Positions 33,405 to 41,480 of a stretch of DNA of 64,000 nt are shown in pieces. The notes below the pieces were generated by a model. The model saw only the letters and a list, made by a program, of their open reading frames with translations. It ran no database searches and was not told the DNA's origin. Origin of the DNA: Flavobacteriales bacterium (lineage in GTDB: Bacteria > Bacteroidota > Bacteroidia > Flavobacteriales_E > Vicingaceae); NCBI GenBank assembly GCA_013359255.1, contig JABWCF010000002.1:62001-126000 (forward strand), in the 5' to 3' direction. The position numbers and the translations under genes are program-made. Positions within the stretch are counted from its first letter, which is position 1. Each line of letters starts with the position of its first letter.

Positions 33405-34955
33405 TTAAGCCAAATCGAACTTAATACCTTGAGCGAGGGGCAAATCGTTTCCGTAATTAAGTGTATTCGTTTGCCTTCTCATGTAAATTTTCCATGCATC
33501 GGAGCCCGATTCTCTGCCTCCCCCTGTTTCTTTTTCACCACCAAAAGCTCCTCCTATTTCTGCTCCACTGGTACCTATGTTTACATTGGCAATGCCGCAA
33601 TCCGAGCCTTCGCAGCTAAGAAATTTTTCGGCTTCACGCATGTTTAATGTCATAATAGCAGAAGAAAGACCTTGTTTTACTCCATTTTGTATAGCAATGG
33701 CCTCTTCTAAATTTTGGTATTTCATAACGTACAGTATAGGAGCAAAGGTTTCTTCCTGCACGGTATGGTAGTGGTTTTCTACCTCCACAATAGCGGGTTT
33801 TACATAACACTTACTTTCAAAGTCTAAGATACCTCCTTCAACCAGTATTTTACCTCCTTCTTTTTTTACGTTTTCAAGGGCATTAAGATAAAGTTCTACC
33901 GCATTAGTATCTATAAGGGGACCAACATGGTTGCTGCTGTCTAACGGATTGCCTATTTTAAGTTGAGAGTAGGCTTTTATCAAACGCTGTTTTACGTCTT
34001 CAAAAATACTTTCATGAATTATTAATCTTCTGGTAGAAGTGCACCGTTGCCCTGCAGTACCTACTGCTCCAAACACCATGGCAGGAATACACATATTTAA
34101 ATCGGCATGTTGAGAAACAATAATGGCATTGTTTCCTCCCAGTTCAAGTAAACTTCGGCCCAAGCGTTCGCCCACAGCAGCACCTACTTTTTTGCCCATA
34201 CGGGTAGAACCGGTGGCCGAAACAAGGGGCACACGTTCATCTTTAGAAAGTAACTCGCCCATTTTATAGTTTCCAATTACCAAACAAGAAACACCATCAG
34301 GCACATTGTTTTTTTCAAAAACTTCGTTGATGATGTGTTGGCAGGCAATGGCACAAAGCGGGGTTTTTTCTGATGGTTTCCAAATACAAACATCACCGCA
34401 AACCCATGCCAATGCGGTATTCCAGCTCCAAACGGCCACCGGAAAATTAAAGGCCGAAATAATGCCTACAATTCCCAGCGGATGCCATTGTTCGTACATG
34501 CGGTGCTTGGGTCGTTCGCTGTGCATGGTAAGGCCATAGAGTTGCCTCGACAAACCTACTGCAAAATCGCAGATGTCAATCATTTCCTGTACTTCGCCTA
34601 AGCCTTCCTGTAAAGATTTTCCCATTTCGTATGATACGAGTTTACCAAGCGGCTCTTTGTATTTTCTAAAAGCTTCGCCCATTTGGCGTATTACTTCTCC
34701 TCTTTTGGGGGCAGGTACGGTACGCCACTGTATAAAGGCTTCTTCGGCTTTTTTAATGCATGCTTCGTATTCCATTTCGGTAGCCGAAGTAACCGAGGCG
34801 ATTTGTTTTCCATCAACAGGCGAGAAAGATTCAATTTTTTCTCCGCGGGTGGCAAACCAGTGTTTGCCGGCTGCAGCCCCCTTGTTTTCGGGTTTAATGC
34901 CTAGTGTTTGTAATATTTCTTTTACTGTGTTTTCTTGTGTGGTAGCGGTTGACAT
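33405..34955 (-). CDS. ALDH7-type aldehyde dehydrogenase (aminoadipate-semialdehyde type)
   Basis: 516-residue NAD(P)-dependent aldehyde dehydrogenase closest in pattern to the ALDH7/antiquitin group (alpha-aminoadipic semialdehyde / piperideine-6-carboxylate dehydrogenase of lysine breakdown). Visible are ISAFNFPVAVWSWN, WKPSEKTPL, ATGSTRMGKKV, catalytic Glu in LELGGNNAI and nucleophile Cys in GTAGQRCTSTRR. No lysine catabolism gene lies next to it, so the substrate is inferred from the family. Its 3' flank is where the putative cassette was inserted (30 nt after the stop). Confidence 0.88.
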   Translation of the reverse strand: MSTATTQENTVKEILQTLGIKPENKGAAAGKHWFATRGEKIESFSPVDGKQIASVTSATEMEYEACIKKAEEAFIQWRTVPAPKRGEVIRQMGEAFRKYKEPLGKLVSYEMGKSLQEGLGEVQEMIDICDFAVGLSRQLYGLTMHSERPKHRMYEQWHPLGIVGIISAFNFPVAVWSWNTALAWVCGDVCIWKPSEKTPLCAIACQHIINEVFEKNNVPDGVSCLVIGNYKMGELLSKDERVPLVSATGSTRMGKKVGAAVGERLGRSLLELGGNNAIIVSQHADLNMCIPAMVFGAVGTAGQRCTSTRRLIIHESIFEDVKQRLIKAYSQLKIGNPLDSSNHVGPLIDTNAVELYLNALENVKKEGGKILVEGGILDFESKCYVKPAIVEVENHYHTVQEETFAPILYVMKYQNLEEAIAIQNGVKQGLSSAIMTLNMREAEKFLSCEGSDCGIANVNIGTSGAEIGGAFGGEKETGGGRESGSDAWKIYMRRQTNTLNYGNDLPLAQGIKFDLA

Positions 34956-35067
34956 GTTTGGGTTTTTTAGGCAGCTAAGTTAAGCATCTTTAAAAAAAAG
35001 AAAATTTTACTTAATGAAACTCCAATTTTCAACTTTACAGATATTGGCTTTTTATTAATCTTGCATT

Positions 35068-35655
35068 ATGTTATTGAATGCAGCATTTGATTATTGGAGT
35101 TGGGTGGTAATACCCTTGCTCATTTTTTTTGCCCGATTAATAGATGTTTCGCTGGCTACCATGCGCCACATATTGGTAGGAAAGGGCATGAAGCATATTG
35201 TACCTTTTTTGGGTTTTTTCGAAGTGCTTATTTGGTTGCTTGCTATCACACAAGTAATGCAAAACCTTACCAATGTGGTGTGTTATATAGCTTGGGCGGC
35301 CGGCTTTTCTACCGGAACGTATTTGGGAATGGTAATAGAAGAAAAAATAGCACTAGGGTATCAGATGGTAAGAATTATTACCAATCAGCAAAGCGAAGAA
35401 TTAATAGAGGAACTTAAAAGGCATGGGCATGGAGTAACCGTGGTTCCTGCACAAGGAGCAATGGGCCCTGTAAAAATGGTTTTTACGGTGGTTAAACGAA
35501 AAGATGTAAACGCAGTAATAAAACAAATACGGGAATTTAATCCCCAATCTTTTTTTTCGGTAGAAGATATACGAAATACAAGTGCAGGCGTGTTTTCTAA
35601 CAATGGGAGTGCCAGTGTTATCGGAAATTTATTCAGTATCAGAAAAGGGAAATAG
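35068..35655 (+). CDS. UPF0316/DUF2179 membrane protein
   Basis: 195-residue protein with three N-terminal membrane helices (~12-30, 42-62 and 68-88) followed by a DUF2179-type cytoplasmic domain (ITNQQSEELIEELKRHGHGVTVVPAQG). This layout (FFARLIDVSLATMRHILV at the start) is that of UPF0316/YebE-like proteins; function unknown, perhaps nucleotide sensing. It ends 3 nt from the convergent ChaN-like gene. A TAATCTTG close to the -7 consensus lies just upstream of the start. Confidence 0.85.
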   Translation: MLLNAAFDYWSWVVIPLLIFFARLIDVSLATMRHILVGKGMKHIVPFLGFFEVLIWLLAITQVMQNLTNVVCYIAWAAGFSTGTYLGMVIEEKIALGYQMVRIITNQQSEELIEELKRHGHGVTVVPAQGAMGPVKMVFTVVKRKDVNAVIKQIREFNPQSFFSVEDIRNTSAGVFSNNGSASVIGNLFSIRKGK

Positions 35656-35658
35656 TTT

Positions 35659-36516
35659 TTAATACGTTTTGGTCATACTGGCCGGAACACAAATAATATA
35701 GTCTGCCTGTCCTTTATGTTCATCATTTAATTTGCTTACATTATCTTGCTCAACAGTGGTAACGGTGGCAACATTCAGTTTGGGTTTTTTGTCTTTTATG
35801 TACCAAACAATGCCCTGGTAGTTGTTGGAATGGTATGCCCCGTTATAATGAATGAAAATACCTTCTTTAACCATGTTTTCTAAAATAAAATGAGCCATGG
35901 TAGCATCTTTGAGGGCTTGCGATTTTGGAATATTATCTCCGCCATGTCCGCCCATCATGGCTAACATGTCTTTGTAACAAGCCAATTCCGGGTCATATTT
36001 AATGGGAAGGGGAGCTATCCATTTTTTAGCATCTTTGCTTACATCGTTTAAGGCCTCCAGTCCGCTTTTATATACAATGTTGGCATATCTGCGGGGTACG
36101 TTGGCGGCCACAAAAGGGAGTTTGTATTTTTTAGCAAAATCGAGTAAAGGCTGATAATCGGTTTCATTATTAGGCCACAAGCGGGCTTGTTCTTTAAATG
36201 TTTTGTAGGTTATTTGGTCTTTTAAATATTCGTTTAGCAATTCCTGATTATCGGCTTCGTACATTTCTGCTCCCAACACCATTTTCTCGTTGTACTTTTC
36301 AAAAAGGTCTTTGGTTATTTCATATTCCATCCAGTGCGAAATGGGGTTGTTGTGTAATTCGCCAATAAACAGAACATCAGCTTTAGCAGTATTTTCCAGC
36401 ATGGTTTGGTAAGAAACCTCTATGCCGTTTTTATCAAAAATTTTATAGGCCGGTTTTTCTTGAGCAAACAAAGCGATGCTAAATAAACAGGCAAAAGCAA
36501 AAAATAGATTTTTCAT
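35659..36516 (-). CDS. ChaN-like heme-binding family protein
   Basis: 285-residue secreted or periplasmic protein of the ChaN/haem-binding uptake family (PF04187 type). Signal peptide 1-~18 (ends IALFAQ). Conserved segments: VLFIGELHNNPISHWMEYEI, GAEMYEADNQELL, FVAANVPRRYANIV and MAHFILENM. In Campylobacter ChaN a Tyr binds heme at a dimer interface; whether that holds here is not clear. There is no lipobox Cys, unlike many members. Monocistronic. Confidence 0.85.
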   Translation of the reverse strand: MKNLFFAFACLFSIALFAQEKPAYKIFDKNGIEVSYQTMLENTAKADVLFIGELHNNPISHWMEYEITKDLFEKYNEKMVLGAEMYEADNQELLNEYLKDQITYKTFKEQARLWPNNETDYQPLLDFAKKYKLPFVAANVPRRYANIVYKSGLEALNDVSKDAKKWIAPLPIKYDPELACYKDMLAMMGGHGGDNIPKSQALKDATMAHFILENMVKEGIFIHYNGAYHSNNYQGIVWYIKDKKPKLNVATVTTVEQDNVSKLNDEHKGQADYIICVPASMTKTY

Positions 36517-36602
36517 AAATAAAATTTTTACAAAGGTGCAAACTTTTCTGCAACACCTATGCCGAATTTGTATGGGCGTTTAAAAAAACGGATAAGTGGT
36601 AT

Positions 36603-37190
36603 TTACTCGTTAAATTTATCGAACAACACTCTAAAACGAACACTTCGGGAGTATTTTTTAAAGCTATTTGCAGGTAAAAAACGCATCTCTGTGTTTAGAA
36701 TCAGTTCGGGCTTATAGGTATTCATCCATTCGTTAAAAACAACATCGGTGGTAGTAAACGAGTAGCGGTAACGAAACTTATGCGAGTTTACCGCTTCGGC
36801 AAAAAATTTCTCAAATTCTTTTATCTCAAAGTTGTTTTTTGCCAAAAGTAACTTTAAGCTTTCGGGTTTAAATTTTTCTTGATTTGTTATGAGTGTATAA
36901 TTACACACCACCGATGATGGGGCCGATTTAACGGAGTAATACGTATGATCCATCAATATTTTTCCTTTTCCCTTTTTTAGTTTGTATACAAAGGGGCCGG
37001 CAAAGTAAATAGTGGTATCTCCTTTTAAAAAAACTTTTACAAATGTAGCGGGCCCTTTAGGTCCTTTTGATGAAACATTTCCTTTTCCTGTACCTCCTCC
37101 GGCTCCGGCAGGGGCCACGCGGCAAGAACTAATTAAAAGTAAAAAAACAGTTGTTGCAAAAAAGGAGATATTCCATTTCATCATATTCAA
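36603..37190 (-). CDS. Hypothetical lipoprotein (paired gene 2)
   Basis: 195-residue predicted lipoprotein: hydrophobic segment ~8-21 ending LISSC, then a Gly-rich linker (PAGAGGGTGKGNVSSKG) and a mostly beta/alpha body with no domain I recognise. The start ATG overlaps the TGA of the upstream gene (ATGA), so the two are coupled and probably act together at the envelope. Nothing downstream on this strand until the ChaN-like gene, 86 nt away. Confidence 0.7.
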   Translation of the reverse strand: MNMMKWNISFFATTVFLLLISSCRVAPAGAGGGTGKGNVSSKGPKGPATFVKVFLKGDTTIYFAGPFVYKLKKGKGKILMDHTYYSVKSAPSSVVCNYTLITNQEKFKPESLKLLLAKNNFEIKEFEKFFAEAVNSHKFRYRYSFTTTDVVFNEWMNTYKPELILNTEMRFLPANSFKKYSRSVRFRVLFDKFNE

Positions 37191-37690
37191 TGTACTTTTT
37201 TTGAAAAAAAGCTTTCTAAATTATTGTAGTAGGCTTTTGTGTTGGTAGAATCTGTGCTTACGTAATCGTACATTAAAATCAATCCGCTTTTAGGCTCGTC
37301 AAATACCACACGACTTAAATAAAAATTATTCTTTTTAAGAAAAAAAGCCTGGCATTTTGTTTTGGCGGTAAAAGTTTTATCAGCTAACCAAACAAAGGAC
37401 GAATCGTTTATTTGATAGGCATTAAATTCCGAAGAATGTATTTCGGAACTGGCCCCAATAAACACTCTGTAATTTTTGCTTTTATTGGCAATGGTGCGAT
37501 TCAGATAAATGTCGGCATCGAGCTTACAACATTCTTTGTATTCCTCAACCTTTTCTTTGGGTACCGGGTAAAAATTTTCCTCACCGGGGTCAAGTTTATA
37601 AATACTGTACATACCAAACGGCACTTCCTTTTTTGATTTACACGCAAATAAAACTGCAATTAGAAATAAATACCCTAAAATAGATTTCAT
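37187..37690 (-). CDS. Hypothetical lipoprotein (paired gene 1)
   Basis: 167-residue predicted lipoprotein with signal MKSILGYLFLIAVLFAC and lipobox Cys at ~17. The mature part contains CCKLDADIYLN and a Trp/Phe-rich stretch but no known domain. It overlaps the next gene by 4 nt. The upstream flank is the terminator of the TRL-like gene, so its promoter must lie in the short interval 37691-37712 or it relies on read-through. Confidence 0.7.
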   Translation of the reverse strand: MKSILGYLFLIAVLFACKSKKEVPFGMYSIYKLDPGEENFYPVPKEKVEEYKECCKLDADIYLNRTIANKSKNYRVFIGASSEIHSSEFNAYQINDSSFVWLADKTFTAKTKCQAFFLKKNNFYLSRVVFDEPKSGLILMYDYVSTDSTNTKAYYNNLESFFSKKVH

Positions 37691-37712
37691 AGTTTATGAA
37701 TTTAGAAAAAAT

Positions 37713-37743
37713 AAAAAAAGCAGCATTTACAGCTGCTTTTTTT
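37713..37743 (-). terminator. Rho-independent terminator of the TRL-like gene
   Basis: 12-bp stem with outer A7/T7 and inner AGCAGC-type core (37713-37724 with 37732-37743), 7-nt loop. It lies 18 nt after the TRL-like stop on the minus strand. Confidence 0.85.
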
Positions 37744-37760
37744 AAAAAATGCAAGAAAAA

Positions 37761-38042
37761 TTATTCTCCTGTAACAGTAGTTTCGTGAGTAATAATAATT
37801 CCTAATACGTTTTTGTTAGTGTAATCAACAGTAGCAATTTTGTTGATACCGCCATTTTTTGCAGCTGATTGTAAACCAAAATCAACACCAAAACAAAGGA
37901 TGTGGAAGTAGCAAGTACCTGAAGATTTACCTACTTTAGATCCGATTGAATTTTGTGTAACCATGCTTGGTCTTGTGTACGAACAAGATGCCATTAAAGC
38001 ACCTGCAGCAACTAACATTAATACGTTTCTTACTTTTTTCAT
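37761..38042 (-). CDS. TRL-like small lipoprotein
   Basis: 93-residue lipoprotein resembling the TRL-like family (first named from a tRNA-linked repeat gene). Signal ends AAGALMASC. The mature part SYTRPSMVTQN, then GTCYFHILCFGVDFGLQSAAKNGGI and VDYTNKNVLGIIITHETTVTG fits the family. Function unknown. Single gene with a good terminator; a TATACTTG that deviates by one base from the -7 consensus lies upstream. Confidence 0.8.
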   Translation of the reverse strand: MKKVRNVLMLVAAGALMASCSYTRPSMVTQNSIGSKVGKSSGTCYFHILCFGVDFGLQSAAKNGGINKIATVDYTNKNVLGIIITHETTVTGE

Positions 38043-38152
38043 AATTTAGGTTTTTGGGTTTTACTTAAAATTTAGTGGCAAGTATAGGTATTTATTTTTT
38101 TATGTACAAAAAATTATAGGTAAATCTATATTATTTATGGTAAAGTACGTAT

Positions 38153-39187
38153 TTATACATAGGGGTAGGTTCTTACAAAATCGGCAAGTTTAGCTACATT
38201 TTCAGTAGGAGTTCCGGGTAAAATGCCATGCCCCAAATTAAAAATATATCCCTTTTTGTTTTCAACGCTTTTTAAAAGTTTTGAGGCATGTTTTTCAATC
38301 GTTTTCCAATCGGCAAAAAGCAAGGTGGGGTCTAGGTTTCCCTGAACAGCTACTTCGTAATTTAATCCTTTCCAAGCATTGGCAAGATTGGTTTTCCAGT
38401 CTATACCCACCACATCGGCACCGGTGGCTTTAAAATGATGCAACAGATGAGAAGTATTGGTGCCAAAAAGAATAATAGGAACCGAACTTTTTGCTTTAAT
38501 CTTTTTAATCATATTCAACATGTGTGGATGCACATAGTCTAGATAATCGTCTTCGCTTAAAACGCCAACCCAGCTATCAAAAATTTGAACGGCAGCCGCA
38601 CCACATTCTGCCTGAAAAATAAGATATTCGGCCATGCTTTCGGCTAAAAAATTCAATAGTTTATTCCAAGCCTCAGTGTGATTATACATCATTTTTTTTA
38701 GTTCAATGTAGCTTTTAGATGCCCCCCCTTCAATCATGTAGCTGGCTAAGGTAAAAGGGGCTCCTGCAAAACCAATGCAGGGCACATTCAATTCTTTTTT
38801 TAGTATTTGCAGGGCTTTCCCTGTAAAATGCAAGTGTTCTGAAGCACTAATCGGTTTTAACTTTTCAACGTCTGTTTTATTACGAATCGGATTGTTAATT
38901 ACGGGTCCTACCCCTCCTTTGTACCAAAAATCAATACCCATTGGCCCGAGCGGAATAAGAATATCGGAAAAAACAATGGCTGCATCTAAGTTAAATTGCT
39001 TTATAGGAAGCAGTGTAACTTGTGTTATCAATTCTGGATGATGGCAAATTTCAATCATAGAATATTTGTCTTTAATAGCCATATATTCTTTTTGATAACG
39101 CCCCGCCTGACGCATAAACCAAACGGGAGTATGCGAAACCGGCTCTTTGCGACAGGCTTTTAAAAAAGTATCATTCAATGCGTTCAT
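38153..39187 (-). CDS. hemE: Uroporphyrinogen decarboxylase
   Basis: 344-residue HemE, converting uroporphyrinogen III to coproporphyrinogen III in heme synthesis. Signature motifs: PVWFMRQAGRYQKEY (Arg residues bind propionates), IVFSDILIPLGPMG (catalytic Asp), GFAGAPFTLASYMIEGG and FNLGHGILPGTP with the catalytic-region His. Length normal. Cytoplasmic. No other heme-pathway gene is adjacent. Confidence 0.95.
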   Translation of the reverse strand: MNALNDTFLKACRKEPVSHTPVWFMRQAGRYQKEYMAIKDKYSMIEICHHPELITQVTLLPIKQFNLDAAIVFSDILIPLGPMGIDFWYKGGVGPVINNPIRNKTDVEKLKPISASEHLHFTGKALQILKKELNVPCIGFAGAPFTLASYMIEGGASKSYIELKKMMYNHTEAWNKLLNFLAESMAEYLIFQAECGAAAVQIFDSWVGVLSEDDYLDYVHPHMLNMIKKIKAKSSVPIILFGTNTSHLLHHFKATGADVVGIDWKTNLANAWKGLNYEVAVQGNLDPTLLFADWKTIEKHASKLLKSVENKKGYIFNLGHGILPGTPTENVAKLADFVRTYPYV

Positions 39188-39242
39188 TTTTTTTCCTTAA
39201 AAATATTTTGGCAAAGAAAACAATTATATAAGACTATCGTTT

Positions 39243-39593
39243 TTAAAATTCTTTTTTAACGATTAAAATATAGTTGTTTTCTATAGGCAGGTAGCCCATT
39301 TCGTAGCAATAATAGTAAGAACTGCCTTTTTGTGTAGTATAAATAGTGGTAAAATAATTAAAGTCAAAACCGTCTTTTAAGAGCGTATCTCTAAGTACTT
39401 TGTTTTTTTCGCCCTTCAACCGGGTCTCTAAAATACGCTTGTTTTTACGAAGAATGTTGTTTACATTCCTCATATAACTTGTGCTATCGCTGTTTAGTTT
39501 ATTGTTGAAAGCATTGCGGCATGCATCGGAACAAAATCGCTTATCGGCTCGGCCCACTATGGCTTCTCCGCATTCGGAACATTGTTTTTTCAT
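39243..39593 (-). CDS. Small zinc-ribbon protein
   Basis: 116-residue protein with an N-terminal zinc ribbon: CSECGEAIVGRADKRFCSDACRNAF (Cys4-type, two CxxC/CxxxC pairs), related to DUF2116-like ribbons. The remainder (~45-116) is charged helix then beta strands (YYYCYEMGYLPIENN) common in Bacteroidota homologues. Probably nucleic-acid binding, inferred from the ribbon. It is divergent from ssb, and the shared 167-nt gap holds repeated TACAAACG motifs that overlap its candidate -7 box (TACGTTTG at 39649-39642). Confidence 0.75.
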   Translation of the reverse strand: MKKQCSECGEAIVGRADKRFCSDACRNAFNNKLNSDSTSYMRNVNNILRKNKRILETRLKGEKNKVLRDTLLKDGFDFNYFTTIYTTQKGSSYYYCYEMGYLPIENNYILIVKKEF

Positions 39594-39607
39594 AATCTGT
39601 TTATTCG

Positions 39608-39650
39608 TTTACAAACGGTAGCAAATGGTTGTAAATATATACAAACGTAT
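39608..39650. promoter_or_regulatory. Repeated TACAAACG motifs, possible operator
   Basis: TACAAACG occurs at 39610-39617 and again at 39640-39647 (30-bp spacing), and GTTGTA (39628-39633) forms an inverted repeat with TACAAAC (39640-39646) around AATATA. On the minus strand TACGTTTG (39649-39642) matches the -7 consensus, so a bound regulator would block the zinc-ribbon gene promoter. Confidence 0.4.
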
Positions 39651-39760
39651 GTAAATGACCAAAAACCGAGTAAACATTTTTGCTGTCCCCATTTTTGCCT
39701 CATCGTTCTTAAACCAAAAACAGAAATCAATTTAATGTTTAACTATAAAATGTATGTATT

Positions 39761-40108
39761 ATGAAAAGTATGAGAAACAAAGTGCAATTAATCGGAAACT
39801 TAGGTATTAATCCTGAAATGATGGATTTGCAAAAAGGGCAAAAGTTAGCTAAATTTTCGCTGGCCACTAACGAATCGTATTATAATGCGAGTGGCGATAA
39901 AATAACCGATACGCAATGGCACCAGTTAGTTGCCTGGGGAAAAGTAGCCGAGCGTGTAGAAAAACTGCTAAAAAAGGGCACTGAGGTAGCCATTGAAGGA
40001 AAATTAGTAAACCGCAGTTACGAAGATAAAGCAGGGAATAAACGCTACATAACCGAAGTAGTGGTTAATGATTTCCTTCTTTTAGGAGGCAAAAAAGAAA
40101 CAAATTAA
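39761..40108 (+). CDS. ssb: Short single-stranded DNA-binding protein
   Basis: 115-residue OB-fold SSB (NKVQLIGNLGINPEM, FSLATNES, TQWHQLVAWGKVAERVEKLLKKG). It stops after the OB fold (FLLLGGKKETN) and lacks the disordered region and the acidic tip ending in PF that recruits partners in housekeeping SSBs. It is therefore probably a second, specialised SSB; Bacteroidota often have such short copies. A strong hairpin terminator follows. The chosen start is the ATG at 39761; a second Met follows three codons later. Confidence 0.88.
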   Translation: MKSMRNKVQLIGNLGINPEMMDLQKGQKLAKFSLATNESYYNASGDKITDTQWHQLVAWGKVAERVEKLLKKGTEVAIEGKLVNRSYEDKAGNKRYITEVVVNDFLLLGGKKETN

Positions 40109-40132
40109 CGCCTTTATCGTTTTGTAAAAAAG

Positions 40133-40159
40133 CTCACAAAATATTTTGTGAGTTTTTTT
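40133..40159 (+). terminator. Rho-independent terminator of ssb
   Basis: Perfect 20-bp palindrome CTCACAAAATATTTTGTGAG (40133-40152) followed by seven T. Confidence 0.85.
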
Positions 40160-40164
40160 ATTTA

Positions 40165-40203
40165 TATATTTGTTGCAACAAATGTTGTTTTTGTTTAGCT
40201 TTG
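40165..40203 (+). promoter_or_regulatory. marR promoter with palindromic operator
   Basis: The perfect 16-bp palindrome ATTTGTTGCAACAAAT (40168-40183) is the size and type of a MarR dimer site. It overlaps one -7 box, TATATTTG (40165-40172), and supplies the TTG (40173-40175) that is spaced 20 nt from a second -7 box, TAGCTTTG (40196-40203), which ends 14 nt before the marR ATG. Either way binding would block the promoter, so autorepression is likely. Confidence 0.6.
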
Positions 40204-40217
40204 TAAAAAAATGAAAA

Positions 40218-40670
40218 ATGAAGATAGAAGAAGCCATAAAACAAAATACATTTAAAAACAATATACAAAAGGCTTTAGTAAACTTGGTCTATACAGGCAA
40301 CTGGCTTCGCGATATACACGAAAAAACATTTAAAACGTTTGATCTCCTTCCTCAACATTTTAATGTTCTGAGAATACTAAAAGGGAAACACCCCAATCCG
40401 GTATCGCCCGGAGAAATAAAAGAAGTGATGCTCGATAAGGGTCATGACCTTACCCGCCTGCTCGATAAATTAGTAAAGCAAGGTTTGGTAAACAGAAAAA
40501 CCTGCAACGAAAACAGAAGAAAAATCGATATAACCCTTACTGAAAAAGGGTTATCGAAATTGGAAGAAATGAACAAAAGTTTAGACAATAATACGCTGCC
40601 AATAAACCACCATGTTTCAGAAAAAGAGGCCTTATTGCTGAGCGATTTACTCGATAAATTAAGAGGATAA
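40218..40670 (+). CDS. MarR-family transcriptional regulator
   Basis: 150-residue winged-helix repressor of the MarR family. The DNA-binding core is LTRLLDKLVKQGLVNRKTCNENRRKIDITLTEKG with the wing Arg/Lys residues; dimerisation helices lie at both ends. The gene is 2 nt from the downstream pirin gene and preceded by a palindrome likely to be its operator. MarR proteins commonly respond to phenolics or oxidants; the pirin partner (quercetinase-like) fits a phenolic signal, but this is inference. Confidence 0.9.
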   Translation: MKIEEAIKQNTFKNNIQKALVNLVYTGNWLRDIHEKTFKTFDLLPQHFNVLRILKGKHPNPVSPGEIKEVMLDKGHDLTRLLDKLVKQGLVNRKTCNENRRKIDITLTEKGLSKLEEMNKSLDNNTLPINHHVSEKEALLLSDLLDKLRG

Positions 40671-40672
40671 CT

Positions 40673-41389
40673 ATGCAAACGATTTTACATAAAGCAAGTC
40701 AAAGAGGGTTTGTAAACCATGGTTGGTTAAAAGCAGCCCATTCATTTAGTTTCGGCTCTTGGTATAATGCCGAAAAAATACGTTTTGGCATGTTACGTGT
40801 TTTAAACGATGATGAAATAGCCCCACATCAGGGCTTTTCTGAACATCCGCACGATAATATGGAAATTATTACACTCGTACAGGAAGGTGCACTAAAGCAC
40901 AAAGACAGTATGGGAAACGAAATAATTATGCACCCCAACGAAGTGCAGGTAATGAGTGCCGGTAGCGGAATTCTTCATTCGGAAATAAATCCCTCTGCAT
41001 CGATCACAAAATTGTTTCAAATTTGGGTTTTTCCAAACAAAAAAAACGTAACTCCACGCTACGAACAAAAAATATTTTTACCCGAAAATAGAAAAAATAA
41101 ATGGCAGGAAATTATTAAACCATACACCCAAAATGATGGAGACGGAATTTTTATTTACCAAGAGGCATGGTTTTATTTATGCGATTTAGAAGAAAATCAA
41201 AGCATAACATACACTCAAAAAAAGGCCGGAAACGGAGCGTTTGTTTTTGTAATAAACGGAGAAATTGAAATTCAATCCAACACATTGCAAACCAGAGACG
41301 CCATAGGGATTACCGATTTTTCTGAGTTTACCATTTGTTCCACTTCAAAGTCTAGTCTATTGCTTATAGAGGTTCCTATGAATTTGTAA
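40673..41389 (+). CDS. Pirin-family bicupin (YhhW/YhaK-like)
   Basis: 238-residue pirin-like protein with two cupin halves. The N-terminal cupin keeps the metal ligands in EHPHDNMEII (two His) and SAGSGILHSE (His, Glu). Relatives such as E. coli YhhW oxidise quercetin; others act as redox sensors. It directly follows the MarR regulator gene (2 nt) and is probably controlled by it. Cytoplasmic. Confidence 0.9.
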   Translation: MQTILHKASQRGFVNHGWLKAAHSFSFGSWYNAEKIRFGMLRVLNDDEIAPHQGFSEHPHDNMEIITLVQEGALKHKDSMGNEIIMHPNEVQVMSAGSGILHSEINPSASITKLFQIWVFPNKKNVTPRYEQKIFLPENRKNKWQEIIKPYTQNDGDGIFIYQEAWFYLCDLEENQSITYTQKKAGNGAFVFVINGEIEIQSNTLQTRDAIGITDFSEFTICSTSKSSLLLIEVPMNL

Positions 41390-41480
41390 AAAAAGATTCA
41401 GTTGTTTTTTTTATTTAACTTTAGTGCTGCATTCTATTTTTTGAAAAACATTCTAATAGAAAACGTACAAAATAATATTT

